A stretch of 64,000 nt of DNA, from contig CANGBX010000004.1 in assembly GCA_947452455.1 (NCBI GenBank), positions 124,001-188,000 of the forward strand. Reading direction: 5' to 3'. Origin of the DNA: Beijerinckiaceae bacterium (lineage in GTDB: Bacteria; Pseudomonadota; Alphaproteobacteria; Rhizobiales; Beijerinckiaceae). Below the pieces are notes generated by a model. It ran no database searches. It was not told the DNA's origin and worked only from the letters and a program-made list of their open reading frames with translations. Shown piece after piece: positions 1 through 10,600 of this stretch (the first letter of the stretch is position 1; every line of letters begins with the position of its first letter). A program made the position numbers and the translations under genes.

Positions 1-1611
1 GCCTGTGAGGCCTATATCAAGAGCCAGAAACATGAGGGATGGATTGTCATTCCGATCCTTTATGACGATCCGGCCTATTCCGGCGGCAATATGGATCGCC
101 CCGCCCTGAAACGACTCCTAGCCGATATAGATGCGGGCCTCATCGACACGGTCGTCGTCTATAAGGTCGACCGCCTGACCAGGGCGCTTGCCGACTTTGC
201 CAAGATCGTGGAGGCCTTCGATGCGGAAGGGATCTCGTTTGTCTCGGTCACCCAAGCCTTCAATACGACAACCAGCATGGGGCGGTTGACGCTCAATGTA
301 CTGCTCTCCTTCGCGCAATTCGAAAGAGAGGTCACGGGCGAGCGTATCCGCGACAAGATTGCGGCTTCCAAAAAGAAGGGCATGTGGATGGGCGGCCTGC
401 CGCCTCTGGGCTTTGATGTTCAGGAGCGGAAGCTCGTCGTGAATGAAAAGGAGGCCGAAACTGTCCGCCACATATTCGGGCGCTATTGCATCCTCGGATC
501 GGTCCGCGAACTCCAGAGAGAGCTGGAAATCGGCAAGATCGTCAGCAAAGCGAGAATAGCTGCGGACGGTACCAGCTACGGAGGAAAGCCGTTCTCGCGA
601 GGCGCTCTCTACCAGCTCTTGCAAAACAAAATTTACATCGGCCTGACAACCCATCGGGGCGAAGCCTATCCAGGAGAGCATCCGGCTATTCTCGATAATG
701 ATCTCTGGGAAAAGACCCAAGAGCTTCTGGATTCCAATCGGGTCGGTCGGCGCGCCCTTGAAAAGAATGTCTCAAAAAGACTGACCGGTATCGTCTTTGA
801 TACGTCGGGCGAGGCCATGACCCCATCACATGCCAGCAAGAAGGGGATCCGCTATCGCTATTACATCTCGAAATCACTGACCACGAATAGCAAAGAAGAG
901 CACCCCGAAGCACAACGCATTCCAGCAATCCTGCTTGAAGACCTGGTCATCAAACGCATCAAAGAGTTTTTGAAAGAGCCGAAGGGTCTGTCCCAAGCCC
1001 TACCCCAAGCATATCAAAGCGCTGCTTTCCAAATGCATCTGGACGAGGGGGCGGAAAAGCTACTGGCCAAACTGGAACAGAACTCGGCGACATGCTGGAG
1101 CGATGTGATCCCGAATTTTCTGACACGTGTCCAGGTTCATCGTGACCGCGTCGAGATGCAATTGAACAGCCAAGCATTTGCTCAGGCCATCTTCGGAGAT
1201 AAAGCTGCCTCGGCAAGTGATGATGATGCGGAAGACGACGAGATTACACTTACCATCAGCGCAACGTTGAAACGGACCGGCAAGGAATTGAGGTTCGCCA
1301 TCACCGTAGCGGCAGATGAGGCAACACCCGACCAATCTCTGATCCGGCTACTGCAACGCGCACACGCTCTTCAATTGGCAATCGAACAATCTGGCAGTGC
1401 TTCGATTGAAGAAATCGCATCATTACAGAATATGACGCCCTCTTATGCAACGCGGCTGATGCGTCTTAATTTTCTGGACCCCGATATTGTCGCTGCCATC
1501 TTTGATGGAAAACAGCCCGTGGAACTTTCGGCAAAGAGGCTGATGAAGGATACGCGCTATCCGCTCGGCTGGCATGAGCAGCGCATCGCGCTCGGATTTG
1601 CGCAGGCCTGA
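1..1611 (+). CDS. Large serine recombinase (5' end outside window)
   Basis: Site-specific recombinase of the large serine family, the type that integrates and excises islands and phages. The frame is open from base 1, so the N-terminus with the nucleophilic serine lies outside the window; 536 codons are present. Visible are the resolvase-fold segment with YKVDRLTR (about base 160) and the long helix with FAQFEREVTGERI (about base 315), then the recombinase domain (about 390-720, with GLPPLGFDV). The C-terminal part ends in an HTH-like stretch (IASLQNMTPSYATRLMRLNF). No zinc-ribbon cysteines are seen. Large serine recombinases usually sit at one end of the element they mobilise, so this gene may mark the left boundary of the accessory island. 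The attachment site was not identified. Confidence 0.9.
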   Translation, partial: ACEAYIKSQKHEGWIVIPILYDDPAYSGGNMDRPALKRLLADIDAGLIDTVVVYKVDRLTRALADFAKIVEAFDAEGISFVSVTQAFNTTTSMGRLTLNVLLSFAQFEREVTGERIRDKIAASKKKGMWMGGLPPLGFDVQERKLVVNEKEAETVRHIFGRYCILGSVRELQRELEIGKIVSKARIAADGTSYGGKPFSRGALYQLLQNKIYIGLTTHRGEAYPGEHPAILDNDLWEKTQELLDSNRVGRRALEKNVSKRLTGIVFDTSGEAMTPSHASKKGIRYRYYISKSLTTNSKEEHPEAQRIPAILLEDLVIKRIKEFLKEPKGLSQALPQAYQSAAFQMHLDEGAEKLLAKLEQNSATCWSDVIPNFLTRVQVHRDRVEMQLNSQAFAQAIFGDKAASASDDDAEDDEITLTISATLKRTGKELRFAITVAADEATPDQSLIRLLQRAHALQLAIEQSGSASIEEIASLQNMTPSYATRLMRLNFLDPDIVAAIFDGKQPVELSAKRLMKDTRYPLGWHEQRIALGFAQA

Positions 1612-2224
1612 ACCCGTCAAACACGATCCTTCCGCCCGGGCTTGCGCGCGCGTTCCGTATTGAAGGCCGTAAATGCGGCGAAAAAGGCGACTGCCCAGCA
1701 GGCAGTCAGAGACTTCCGTACCACCAAAAACAGGCTTCGAGAAAAGCGGAGCAAATCCGCCCAGAAAAGGCGGCCAAAGCGTCTCTGCAAATTGAGCAAA
1801 GGAAACGCGGCTCACAAGCCACTGAAACCACGCTCATAAGTCGCGCGTGACAGAACCAGAGCCGGACTGGGGTTCAGAGACTAAAGAGTGGCGGAGCAGA
1901 GGCTCCGAGACGTAACCTCGTCTGGGCGGATGGGGGATAAATCGAAGGAAAAGCTGCGTAAAGCGCCCCGCTCAGCCCCTCCCGCACCTCTACGCAGAAA
2001 CCCGCCAGACCCGAGACTAGCCCCGCAGATTTGCGACCTGGCACGTTGAAAGGGCCGTCCGCCTCTAACCCGCACTTTTACGCTCCAATCCGCCGCATAT
2101 GATATTTGGGTATAAATAGGCGTTGAATTTGTGACTGCTTCATAACAGAAGCCAAATTTTGCCTTTGACGCCATGCGTTCTCGATAACTTAAAAGATATC
2201 CCGATCGGCTCAACTAGGCCCTGC
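1612..2224. other. Gene-free stretch after the recombinase
   Basis: About 610 bases with no supportable gene. Short open frames exist on both strands (a very basic one on plus, a hydrophobic one on minus), but none has a convincing ribosome binding site or protein-like composition. No tRNA cloverleaf was found. A large serine recombinase is adjacent, so an attachment core could lie here, but it cannot be recognised without the other end of the element. Confidence 0.5.
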
Positions 2225-5062
2225 TTACGAGGGACTAGTATCAGCCAAGATCTTATAGAGTTGTAGCATCTCCGGCATGCCTTCTGAGAGTTGATTAGCA
2301 AACATTAGGGCCTGCGGCCGAGTGGATTTTTGTTTGGAGAGGATCGTGACAATGCCCTTAATCCTGTCCTGGAAATCATAGGTTGGCTTATAAGTTGATA
2401 ACATCATGCCAAATACATTGCAGATGGCTTCGGGATAATCGGGAGCAAATTTATTTAGGGCGTCCAGGAAGTAATGAGCGTTATGATGGTTGCCCGCTAC
2501 AGAGCATGCCACAGCCTCAAGAAGGAGTTGCTCGCGAGGACCAATCACGGAGAGATAACAACTCAACATAGCGAGGGTGGAGAGCAGGCTTGCAGGTGCC
2601 TTTTCAGGGCCGTCAGACCACTCCACGCAGCGGAGCCAAAAGGTTAGAATCTTTTCAATTTGAGCGGGCTCAAGCTTTTGACTGCCTACCGACCAGAAGT
2701 AGGAAGCGATCTCGACGAGATCAGCCTCGTGCGCAACGTCGAAGAGAGCGCCAAGATATGAACCATTTAGTGGCTCTTTATCCCATAAGTACGCTAGGGC
2801 AATGCGTTGAAGTATAAATTTCCGAGCTCGCGACCCTGCCGTCTCCTGCCGCAATACCCATGAAAGGACGCCATGTTGCGAAAGATTTTCATAGGCGATT
2901 ACCGTTGGTGGCGAGAAAGCAAGCCCATCAAGCGCGGAGAGGCAGTTTGCCGGAAATTCCAACGGGAAGATTGCCGAGAAATTTTGGGTTGTCCAGTCAG
3001 CGTTTAGATAGCGAAACTGATTGAAATAAGCGCCTGCTAGTGTCGAAAATTCAAAATTATCGTCACGACATTTGGCAATCTCTGCATCGAAGAATGGTTG
3101 CATGGCAATCCATTCATAATCATGCGCACCAGTGTCCTTGTGACGAACCCGACACCTGCGCAATGCACAATTGATCATAGCCTCTAGGGCTTTACCCTTG
3201 GAGGAATTAATTGCGCTAGTCATCGCTTCCTTCGTATCCGCCTTCATAGTCGCCGGCGTTCTGTTGACCAGTATCTGGACGATTCTCCACGCTCGCATTA
3301 GCAAATGATTATCGAAAGCGGTCTTATCGTCACGAGTACCGGAATGAATAAATTCTGAGATGAGTGGCGGGATCCAGTCACGATTGGGCGAAAGATCTTT
3401 ATCCTGGATGACTACTTCATTCCAGAATTCGTCTGGCTTGATTAGAACAGCAAAGAAGTCGAGAAGTATCGGCCATGCGATTCCCCAGTCCACACCTTTC
3501 CGTTTCTCCTCATCATCCCAGACCTTCTTAAGGCCGCTAATGACGCCGTACTGATATGGCCGCTTAGCTTCCTTGAAGAGGGGTAATTTTGTAAGGAACA
3601 ACTCGGGACGCGCGACGACCGCGTCTACCAACATGTCAGTGAGCGCACGTATCGTCGGGCTATCCCAAAAATGACTTGTAGGCTCAAATGCATTCAATGC
3701 ATCAATGAGCACATCCCCATCGGTAAAAGCTAGAAGTTGTTGTACGGTATAGGGTGAATTGCCGAATCCTGAGAACGTCTCGGTGTAAGAGTGAAAATCA
3801 GGATGCGATGACATACCCTTGAGAGAAGGGTCACCTTGAAGCTCTGTGAACCACGCATCAGCCTCAATTGAGCCACGATTTTGGATTGCTGATAGCCAAA
3901 TGCGTTGGGTTCGACGCTGACGCACAGATTGATTTTCTCCGCTCACAAGAATTGAACGGATGGCCTTCAGTGTCATCTTTTGTTCATCAGGGGTAAACTC
4001 ATGAAAATGAGACTGTAATAACCGATAGGTCTCATGCAGGTGGCCAAAGTCGCTGAAGGCGTGAGCGAGGAAATCCGGTATGACATCCCGGAATGTTACA
4101 AATTTCTCATCGATGACATGAATTGCGACACGTCTAGCGATCTGAGCATCGTCCTCCAGCAGACTCGAGACGAACTCTTTTGCTGATACCCGATCGGTCT
4201 CTACCCAACTCAGTAACACGTCGCGTAGGCCGTCCACTACGATATTTGATATCCCACCCCATGCATGGTTCTGTTCGTGTTTCTCAATTGCAGGACGAAG
4301 GAGCCAACTTGAGTTCCTATCAATGTCTTGTGAATAAGCCTCTTTTGCACGTTCAAGAAGCACGATTGCAGCCGCCTTGCCCGCAACACAACCAAGCTTT
4401 ATAGCGTGTTTGCCAATAAGGTCTTTAAGCCAATAATCGTCGACTACGCTTTCAGGCCTTTGACGGCCTTTACCAAGCACCTTTTCGTCGCTCCACTGAA
4501 TGGCCGTCGCGTGATATACAATACGGCATGCTTTGGCCCAATCCGCAGCTTCTTTACTTTCGATAAAGCGTTCTAGCGTTCCAGCGGCGAGCGCGTGCCC
4601 GACCATTCGGCGGTCGAACCGGCCTCCGAGCCAAAGAGGAATGAGCTCAATATCTTCCAAAGAAACAGCTCGCGTCGGGACGAGCCCAAGGATTTCCACG
4701 AAAACGCGCGTTGTGTGGTAATTATCAGCCAATTTGCCATCGGCAATTGGCGCGCGGCTTACAGCGCGAACGACCTTCATGACTTTTTCGGCAAGCGTAG
4801 TGTCATTGAGATCGCCGGCTCGTTCAGCCGAGGCCTTGAGATAGTCGAGTATATGCCAGTAGGGAATCCGGAAATACCCTTCCTTATCTGATGCTACCGG
4901 ACGGGGGTTGCGAACGGGATCAAAAAGCCCTGCTATTACGAGCTCATCGAAAAATTCAAAGCGTTGCTGCCTGACGAGAAGATCAACACCGTGACGTTCA
5001 AACTCTTCCCCGTCAGTCATCCGTCTGACGAAAGCTTTTTGGCTAGCGCTAAGATTAGCCAT
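2225..5062 (-). CDS. Large (945 aa) partner protein of SIR2 effector
   Basis: Unrecognised 945-residue protein. The start is taken at the ATG at 5062 (MANLSASQKAF); an in-frame ATG seven codons earlier also exists. Either start overlaps the end of the SIR2 gene, so the two are translationally coupled. The N-terminus has a segment with GLFDPVRNP and YFRIPYW, followed by a long, largely alpha-helical body without signal peptide, membrane segments or a clear P-loop. Length and helical character resemble the sensor or scaffold subunits that accompany NAD-degrading effectors in phage defence, which is inference from context. It is the last gene of the minus-strand run. Confidence 0.8.
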   Translation of the reverse strand: MANLSASQKAFVRRMTDGEEFERHGVDLLVRQQRFEFFDELVIAGLFDPVRNPRPVASDKEGYFRIPYWHILDYLKASAERAGDLNDTTLAEKVMKVVRAVSRAPIADGKLADNYHTTRVFVEILGLVPTRAVSLEDIELIPLWLGGRFDRRMVGHALAAGTLERFIESKEAADWAKACRIVYHATAIQWSDEKVLGKGRQRPESVVDDYWLKDLIGKHAIKLGCVAGKAAAIVLLERAKEAYSQDIDRNSSWLLRPAIEKHEQNHAWGGISNIVVDGLRDVLLSWVETDRVSAKEFVSSLLEDDAQIARRVAIHVIDEKFVTFRDVIPDFLAHAFSDFGHLHETYRLLQSHFHEFTPDEQKMTLKAIRSILVSGENQSVRQRRTQRIWLSAIQNRGSIEADAWFTELQGDPSLKGMSSHPDFHSYTETFSGFGNSPYTVQQLLAFTDGDVLIDALNAFEPTSHFWDSPTIRALTDMLVDAVVARPELFLTKLPLFKEAKRPYQYGVISGLKKVWDDEEKRKGVDWGIAWPILLDFFAVLIKPDEFWNEVVIQDKDLSPNRDWIPPLISEFIHSGTRDDKTAFDNHLLMRAWRIVQILVNRTPATMKADTKEAMTSAINSSKGKALEAMINCALRRCRVRHKDTGAHDYEWIAMQPFFDAEIAKCRDDNFEFSTLAGAYFNQFRYLNADWTTQNFSAIFPLEFPANCLSALDGLAFSPPTVIAYENLSQHGVLSWVLRQETAGSRARKFILQRIALAYLWDKEPLNGSYLGALFDVAHEADLVEIASYFWSVGSQKLEPAQIEKILTFWLRCVEWSDGPEKAPASLLSTLAMLSCYLSVIGPREQLLLEAVACSVAGNHHNAHYFLDALNKFAPDYPEAICNVFGMMLSTYKPTYDFQDRIKGIVTILSKQKSTRPQALMFANQLSEGMPEMLQLYKILADTSPS

Positions 5063-6050
5063 TGAGCAGTGCCTCCATCTCAACTAGCTTCTCGCTCTTG
5101 ATGAGTTCTGCAGCTGGCATAATTTGCGCAAGTTTCTCTACCTCATCTATGAGCTGATCCCAGTCCCGTTCATCACGAGAAAAAGAGATCAGGCGGATAC
5201 CGTTCTCTAAGTAATACCGCTCAAGCGTACGCTTCACTTCTTTTTCATGATCAAAAAACCCCTGCAAGATGAAGTGACGTATCTCCTTGCCGCTGGCGGG
5301 TTGCCGCAATTTGGCCTTGCCGATCACATATTCGAGGACCTCCAACTCCTCTAGTCCATAACCGATAAAGAGCACTGTCTTTCGCTCTTGGAATAATGCA
5401 TTTAAGAATGTGAGTACGAGATTCTCATCATCTATGCCTCCTTTCTTGCGATCATTGGCATAGTGGCTGATATACTCTTGCGTCGTAATAATCATGCTAG
5501 CTGGATCCTTCACCGAACCATGTAGATGAATCACGGTGTTTGGATGACTCAGGACGTCAGGCGTTAAGTCTCTAACACGATAGATAATGGTGGGTGGAGA
5601 TTGGGCAGAGATAGCAATTTCAGCATTGCCTTCGCTCACCTGCGGTTGTGGTATAGCAATACTAGTATCGAGCCACTCGTCGTAGTTCGTTGTAACGAAT
5701 GTCTTGCCGAGCTTCGCTAGTGCTGAATACAGGCGTATGCCTTTAGGATTACTGAGTCCATCGTTCGGATAAAGCACACTACTGAAGTCGATGGATAGAT
5801 TGTGCTGGCGCTCAAGGCTCCTCGCGAGTGAAAGCTTCACGCGGGGATTTAGGGCGCGGATCTGGTCGAGTTGTGCGTGCGTGAACTTACCATTTTCGAT
5901 AAAGTAACGAAGGGAGCGGTCAGCGAACTCGGCCCAACCAGGGCAACCAGCCACACGCGATGCTCCAGCCCCAATGAACGGAATGAGCAGGCCGAGACGC
6001 GCGGCCTCTTTTAGGCCTGCGAGATGGTCGGCTTCAACGTCCTCCATCAT
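5055..6050 (-). CDS. SIR2-like domain protein (probable NADase effector)
   Basis: 331-residue protein of the SIR2-like family found in prokaryotic defence systems, where the domain usually hydrolyses NAD+ to abort phage infection. Motifs seen: the nucleotide-binding GAGAS (residues 27-31), TTNYD (120-124), HLHG (175-178, with the usual catalytic-histidine position) and FIGYG (228-232). The zinc-binding cysteine quartet of classical sirtuin deacetylases is absent, which favours a NADase. The start is ATG at 6050 (a second ATG follows directly). The gene overlaps the 945-residue downstream protein and follows the Hsp70-like gene after a 74-base gap, so it may be a separate two-gene system or the end of a four-gene one. 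Confidence 0.85.
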   Translation of the reverse strand: MMEDVEADHLAGLKEAARLGLLIPFIGAGASRVAGCPGWAEFADRSLRYFIENGKFTHAQLDQIRALNPRVKLSLARSLERQHNLSIDFSSVLYPNDGLSNPKGIRLYSALAKLGKTFVTTNYDEWLDTSIAIPQPQVSEGNAEIAISAQSPPTIIYRVRDLTPDVLSHPNTVIHLHGSVKDPASMIITTQEYISHYANDRKKGGIDDENLVLTFLNALFQERKTVLFIGYGLEELEVLEYVIGKAKLRQPASGKEIRHFILQGFFDHEKEVKRTLERYYLENGIRLISFSRDERDWDQLIDEVEKLAQIMPAAELIKSEKLVEMEALLNG

Positions 6051-6124
6051 GCAATATGACCCTCATTTGATGCGTTTCGTTTCTGATGTAGCATCCGCAG
6101 ATTATTCAAAGTCAATCATTCAAC

Positions 6125-7630
6125 TCAGGTCATTTCCTTAGAGGTTGGCTGCTCAAATAGAGGCTTCCTTTCGGGTGGATCCTCTTGAGGCTTATTATCG
6201 TCCGGCAACGTCCACCGATAACGAATGAGAAGCTCTCTGTTGCTCAGACCATTTGCCACCACGAAACGCGGATAGGTTTCGTCTCGCCAATCCATTGGCT
6301 TTGGAATTACTTGTGGGCGCAAAGGATCAATGGCCCATGCTTTCATATCGAGCTTCTTAAATGCATTCTGGTACCACGCTGATGGAGCGCCACCGCCAGC
6401 AAGCAGTACGTCAACAGGTCGGTATTTCGCTGCACCTACTGCCTTATCGAGTTTATTCAAACCCCATGTGATGAAACCTAAGCCCGGCCGCTTCTTAATG
6501 GCCAGAGCGAGAACGAACCGCAGTACAGATGCGACCTTTTCAGAATGATCAAACAGTTTCCTCTGATCAGGCGCTGAAAGGATACGTGAGATGAGGTTCT
6601 GCTCAATCTTATCAATTGGCTCACCTGCCTGGCTGAGCGCGTGACAGATCGGAACGGTTCCTAAGCTTTTTACCTCTGCCGCAAGAATATCAACGCTGAC
6701 TTGAGGACTTCTTCTTAGAACGAAAGATGTGCCATCAAGTGTACCGCCTCCGATGTCTATCAACGCGTAAAGACCTTCGGGTGCATCACGCCTCGATGCG
6801 ATATGAGATATTGCAGCTACGAGTTCGGGTGCCACACCAATGGGCAAATCATCTGGATTGGCGAGCGCTTCTTTTGCCTGTTTATATGAACGATGTAGGT
6901 CTGCCATCGATTGTGGCGTCGGCACACTATCCTTCCAAGCCCAGGCAACACCTGCTACTTCTTGAAATGTTGCAAGGTCTGGGCTCCCATAAGTCTTCAC
7001 GGGAACACCTACCTGAGCATTCCACTTTATCTCAACATTTCGGTTGAGGCCGCTCTTGAAAGAGGCTTCCGTTGCCAGCCTAAGGACACCCGACAAATAA
7101 AGTGCAGCAAGCGGGCGTACGTCCTCTGCTTTTATGTGATCGCCCTCTGAAAAACTCAGCTCGGACCCAGCCACGAGCCGCATCTTCAGATATTCGATCC
7201 ATTTTACTGCGCCTCTGGTTTGCAAATCTGGAGGGTAAAACTGACCATCGGCGAAACCTATCCGGGACGGCAACAAGAGCACTCCACCCAACGACAAGGG
7301 CCGGGACGAGCCTTCACTTTGAAGGACAACTTTTGTGAAACGAGTCCCAAAATCGATCCCTAGAGTCGCAACAATTGCGCTCCTCGTTCGCGAAGGACTG
7401 GAACCGCTCTTATTGGCGGCAGAAGGCGCTGATTGAGGGGGCTTGGTAGAAGAAAGTTTCGACGAGTCGGATACACTTGGCGCAGGTGAAACGGACCTAT
7501 CAGTAACGACTTTGGATCCTGCGGAGGGATCGCTTTTGGGGGGATTGGCCTCTGAAGGAGACGGTCGCGGTTCCCGTTCAGTGAATATCTGGCGTAGGTT
7601 TTGAAGAGTGTCTTTCCACCATTGGGCCAT
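6125..7630 (-). CDS. Hsp70/actin-like ATPase with disordered N-terminus
   Basis: 501 residues from the ATG at 7630, which lies one base after the SNF2 helicase stop; an upstream in-frame ATG at 7660 would overlap the helicase. Residues about 20-83 are rich in Ser, Pro and Lys and probably disordered. An actin/Hsp70 ATPase fold follows: phosphate-1 motif GIDFGT (91-96), phosphate-2 IDIGGGTLD (291-299) and adenosine motif LLAGGGAPSAW (409-419). It lacks the substrate-binding domain of DnaK, so it is not a housekeeping chaperone. Tight coupling to the helicase suggests that the two ATPases act together; the function is unknown. Confidence 0.85.
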   Translation of the reverse strand: MAQWWKDTLQNLRQIFTEREPRPSPSEANPPKSDPSAGSKVVTDRSVSPAPSVSDSSKLSSTKPPQSAPSAANKSGSSPSRTRSAIVATLGIDFGTRFTKVVLQSEGSSRPLSLGGVLLLPSRIGFADGQFYPPDLQTRGAVKWIEYLKMRLVAGSELSFSEGDHIKAEDVRPLAALYLSGVLRLATEASFKSGLNRNVEIKWNAQVGVPVKTYGSPDLATFQEVAGVAWAWKDSVPTPQSMADLHRSYKQAKEALANPDDLPIGVAPELVAAISHIASRRDAPEGLYALIDIGGGTLDGTSFVLRRSPQVSVDILAAEVKSLGTVPICHALSQAGEPIDKIEQNLISRILSAPDQRKLFDHSEKVASVLRFVLALAIKKRPGLGFITWGLNKLDKAVGAAKYRPVDVLLAGGGAPSAWYQNAFKKLDMKAWAIDPLRPQVIPKPMDWRDETYPRFVVANGLSNRELLIRYRWTLPDDNKPQEDPPERKPLFEQPTSKEMT

Positions 7631-7631
7631 C

Positions 7632-10600
7632 TCACGCGCCCCCCACGATGATGATGCCACCGGTCACTCGACGGGAAGCTGTCGTCGTCTTAGACGTGAT
7701 GTCGATCCGCGCCAGGCGGTTGTCTCGGTCCGCCATGACCTTTTTGATCCGCCCCGCGGTCATTTGAGACGCCCGTTGACGCGCCGTATCCAATGAGCGT
7801 CTTTGATCGTCGTACATTTCTTGGAGCTGCTTCAATTTTGCTGAAGCGCGTTCATTGACCAGTACGCGCGCTTGTTCAATTCGCCGATTATTTTCCTGAC
7901 GGAACTCAAGCTGCGATATGACAAACCTCAAGCGCAGATTTTCTTCACATTTTTGATACGCTTCGAGCAGACCGTGATGCAGTTCTGCAAGATCCCAAAA
8001 ATCGACACGCTCCCCTTCGCGTAAGGCCACGTCCGCAAGACGTTCTGCGGGATCCCCCTCAATATCAACGGCGTGCTGGACAGATGTAGCCAATGTTTGC
8101 AGTCGAATGTCGCGTCTGAGACCCTCAAACCTCCAAAGGTCGGTCGCAAATGCATAGACACCAGGGGGAACATTTACCGCCCGACGATCGACCGCCACGC
8201 AAGTCACGGGTTCAGCGATGACGCCATCTACTGCCTCTGACCTTAGAAGACCTATCAGTGGGTGAGTGATGTCGATGATTTCAGCCCGCGGTCGTACTGT
8301 GTGATGAAGAGCCGGATCGAACACGACCTTGATATCAGCGCCTGGGATTTTCAGCCGGGTGCTCCGACTGGGCTTCGTTCTTTCCATGAAGATGCCCAGC
8401 TCAGCACTTGCCTCCGGACTGAGGCGGAGCTGATAGACGCCGTCCATGGGTGGCATCGCTTCCAGTCGTGAGCCCGGATAGGTTTCGAGCAGCGTCTCCA
8501 AAACGAAATCTTTGAGGTCTTCGGGACGAATCCAGCGACCGGCGTCGCGACCTGCTTGGATCGATGACAGAATAAATTCCATGTTTCCGGCAAGCTCAGG
8601 AGCCTCATTTTCGAGCTTGTTCACTTGATGACGGTACTCTGCAGCAGCGATGGCGTTCTGCTGAAGCTTCTCTGCGACCTCTTCGTCGCTCAAGTCACCT
8701 CGGAAGTATTCGACCGCGATGTTGTCGATGGACTCCCCTAGGATCTCCTCAAGATCGCCGATCGACTCATGGAAAATTTCGATCCGATTATAGAGTCTAT
8801 CGAGGATGACTTCCTCAATCGTATCGCGAAGCACGAAGCTAACAATGTTGATCTTTTCTGCCTTTTGCCCCAATCGGTCGATACGACCAATTCTCTGCTC
8901 TACGCGCATTGGATTCCATGGGAGGTCGTAATTCACGACCACGCGAGCAAACTGCAAATCGATACCTTCACTGCCCACTTCAGATGACAGCAAGATCTTT
9001 GGACCGTTTGCATCTTGAAATTTAGACAGCTCTACATCTTTTTCATCACCCATTCCGCCGAGAATGAGAGCACAAGGAATTCCTTCGCTCTCCAGGCGGC
9101 GCCTCAGATATTTGAGGGTCGCGCGGAAGAACGAAAAGATGACAACTTTCTCGTTTGGATGTTCGGCGTACCAATTCTTCACGAATTTCGACAGCTCAGT
9201 GTATTTCGTATCTCCAGCTTCAAAAGCGGCTGCATTAATTGGTGCCGACTGTGGAATTTCAAAATTTTCAATTTTGAATAGGTCAGCCTCATCCAATGAA
9301 TATCCAAGCTCATCAATCAATAGCTCAGCGGTCGCGGGGTTATCCGCCCATCCGGCCAACGCTGCAGGTATCGAGCTGGCAAGCTGTCGCTGCCGAGCTA
9401 TCAGAGCAAGAGTGTTGATCGTGTCAGCACCGCGCGCCTTTCGTTTGATTGCCGCCGTGACCTGATCGTAAATCGCGCGTTCTGAACTGCTCAAAGAAAC
9501 CAGGAGAGTGTTGGGATCACGCTTGACACGGTTCTCGATCACATCTCGTTTTCTCGTGCGAGTTAGGACCTGAGATAATAAGGAGCGGTCTTCGAGCTGA
9601 CGCGCTACCGAAACCCTCTCATCCGGATCCGAAAAATTCGGAGGAGCTTCAAGCCATTGCTCAAAAAGATGGTCGCTCTTGAAGAAGCTATTTTGCGTTA
9701 TCTCATCAAGCGCATTCCAGAATTGTTCAAGGTTCACCGGGGTTTGACGAACCGCGTTTAGCGCTTTGGTGATTGATGAATTGGCGACACGAATTCTTTC
9801 GAAGGAATCGAGGGTGGAGAATCGATCCGGATCGACCAATTTGAGAAGATTGTAGAGATTCTCACTTCCGATTTGGATCGGGGTTGCCGTCAGCAAGGCG
9901 AGATTCGAGGCTGCAGATGACAGCAGTAAGCCCGTCTGATGTGTTGCGGTCTCAGGATTACGAAGATAATGCGCCTCGTCGATCACGAGGAAATCGAAGA
10001 GCGAGAAGTCTTCGCTTGTTTCGTGGGCTTGCAAATGCTGTCCTAGCTGGACACGTATGGGCGGTTTTTCAGTATTAGCCTCGAGATCATTGAGACGCAC
10101 ACGAATGCTTTCGATCCCAGCGATCGCGACAAAGGATTTTGCGGGATCCCGTGTAGCATCTCGTATGAGATTGAGGAGATCGCCGGCAGACACGATTGGT
10201 GCGTCGACCTGGAATCTATCCCTCAATTCACGCTGCCACTTGGTTCTCAATACTGCAGGGCACACGATGAGCATTCGACGCGCATCGTTGCGAGCTTGTA
10301 ACTCCCGCCAAATGTAGATGGCTTCGACGGTCTTTCCGAGACCTACTTCGTCGGCGATTAGAAGCCTACCGGTTGAGCCGGAGAAGAAGGTGAGAACTGG
10401 CTTGAATTGATGAGGAAAGAAATCAGCCTGACCAGAACCCATGGAGTAGAGAACATTGGTCAGGTGGCCGCGGATCTTTTCAGCCATGAGAGCGCGGCGG
10501 ACCAGCGAGGGGGAAGAAAACCGACCTGCAGCGAATGCATCAAGCCTTGTCTCTTCGGTCGGAGCGAGCTCCAGCTCATCAGTTGCTACGGGCTCCTCAT

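Noticed and set aside
1612-2224. Short open frames and possible tRNA-like sequence after the recombinase
   Set aside because: No ribosome binding sites, odd compositions, and no cloverleaf with anticodon arm or TpsiC consensus could be drawn.
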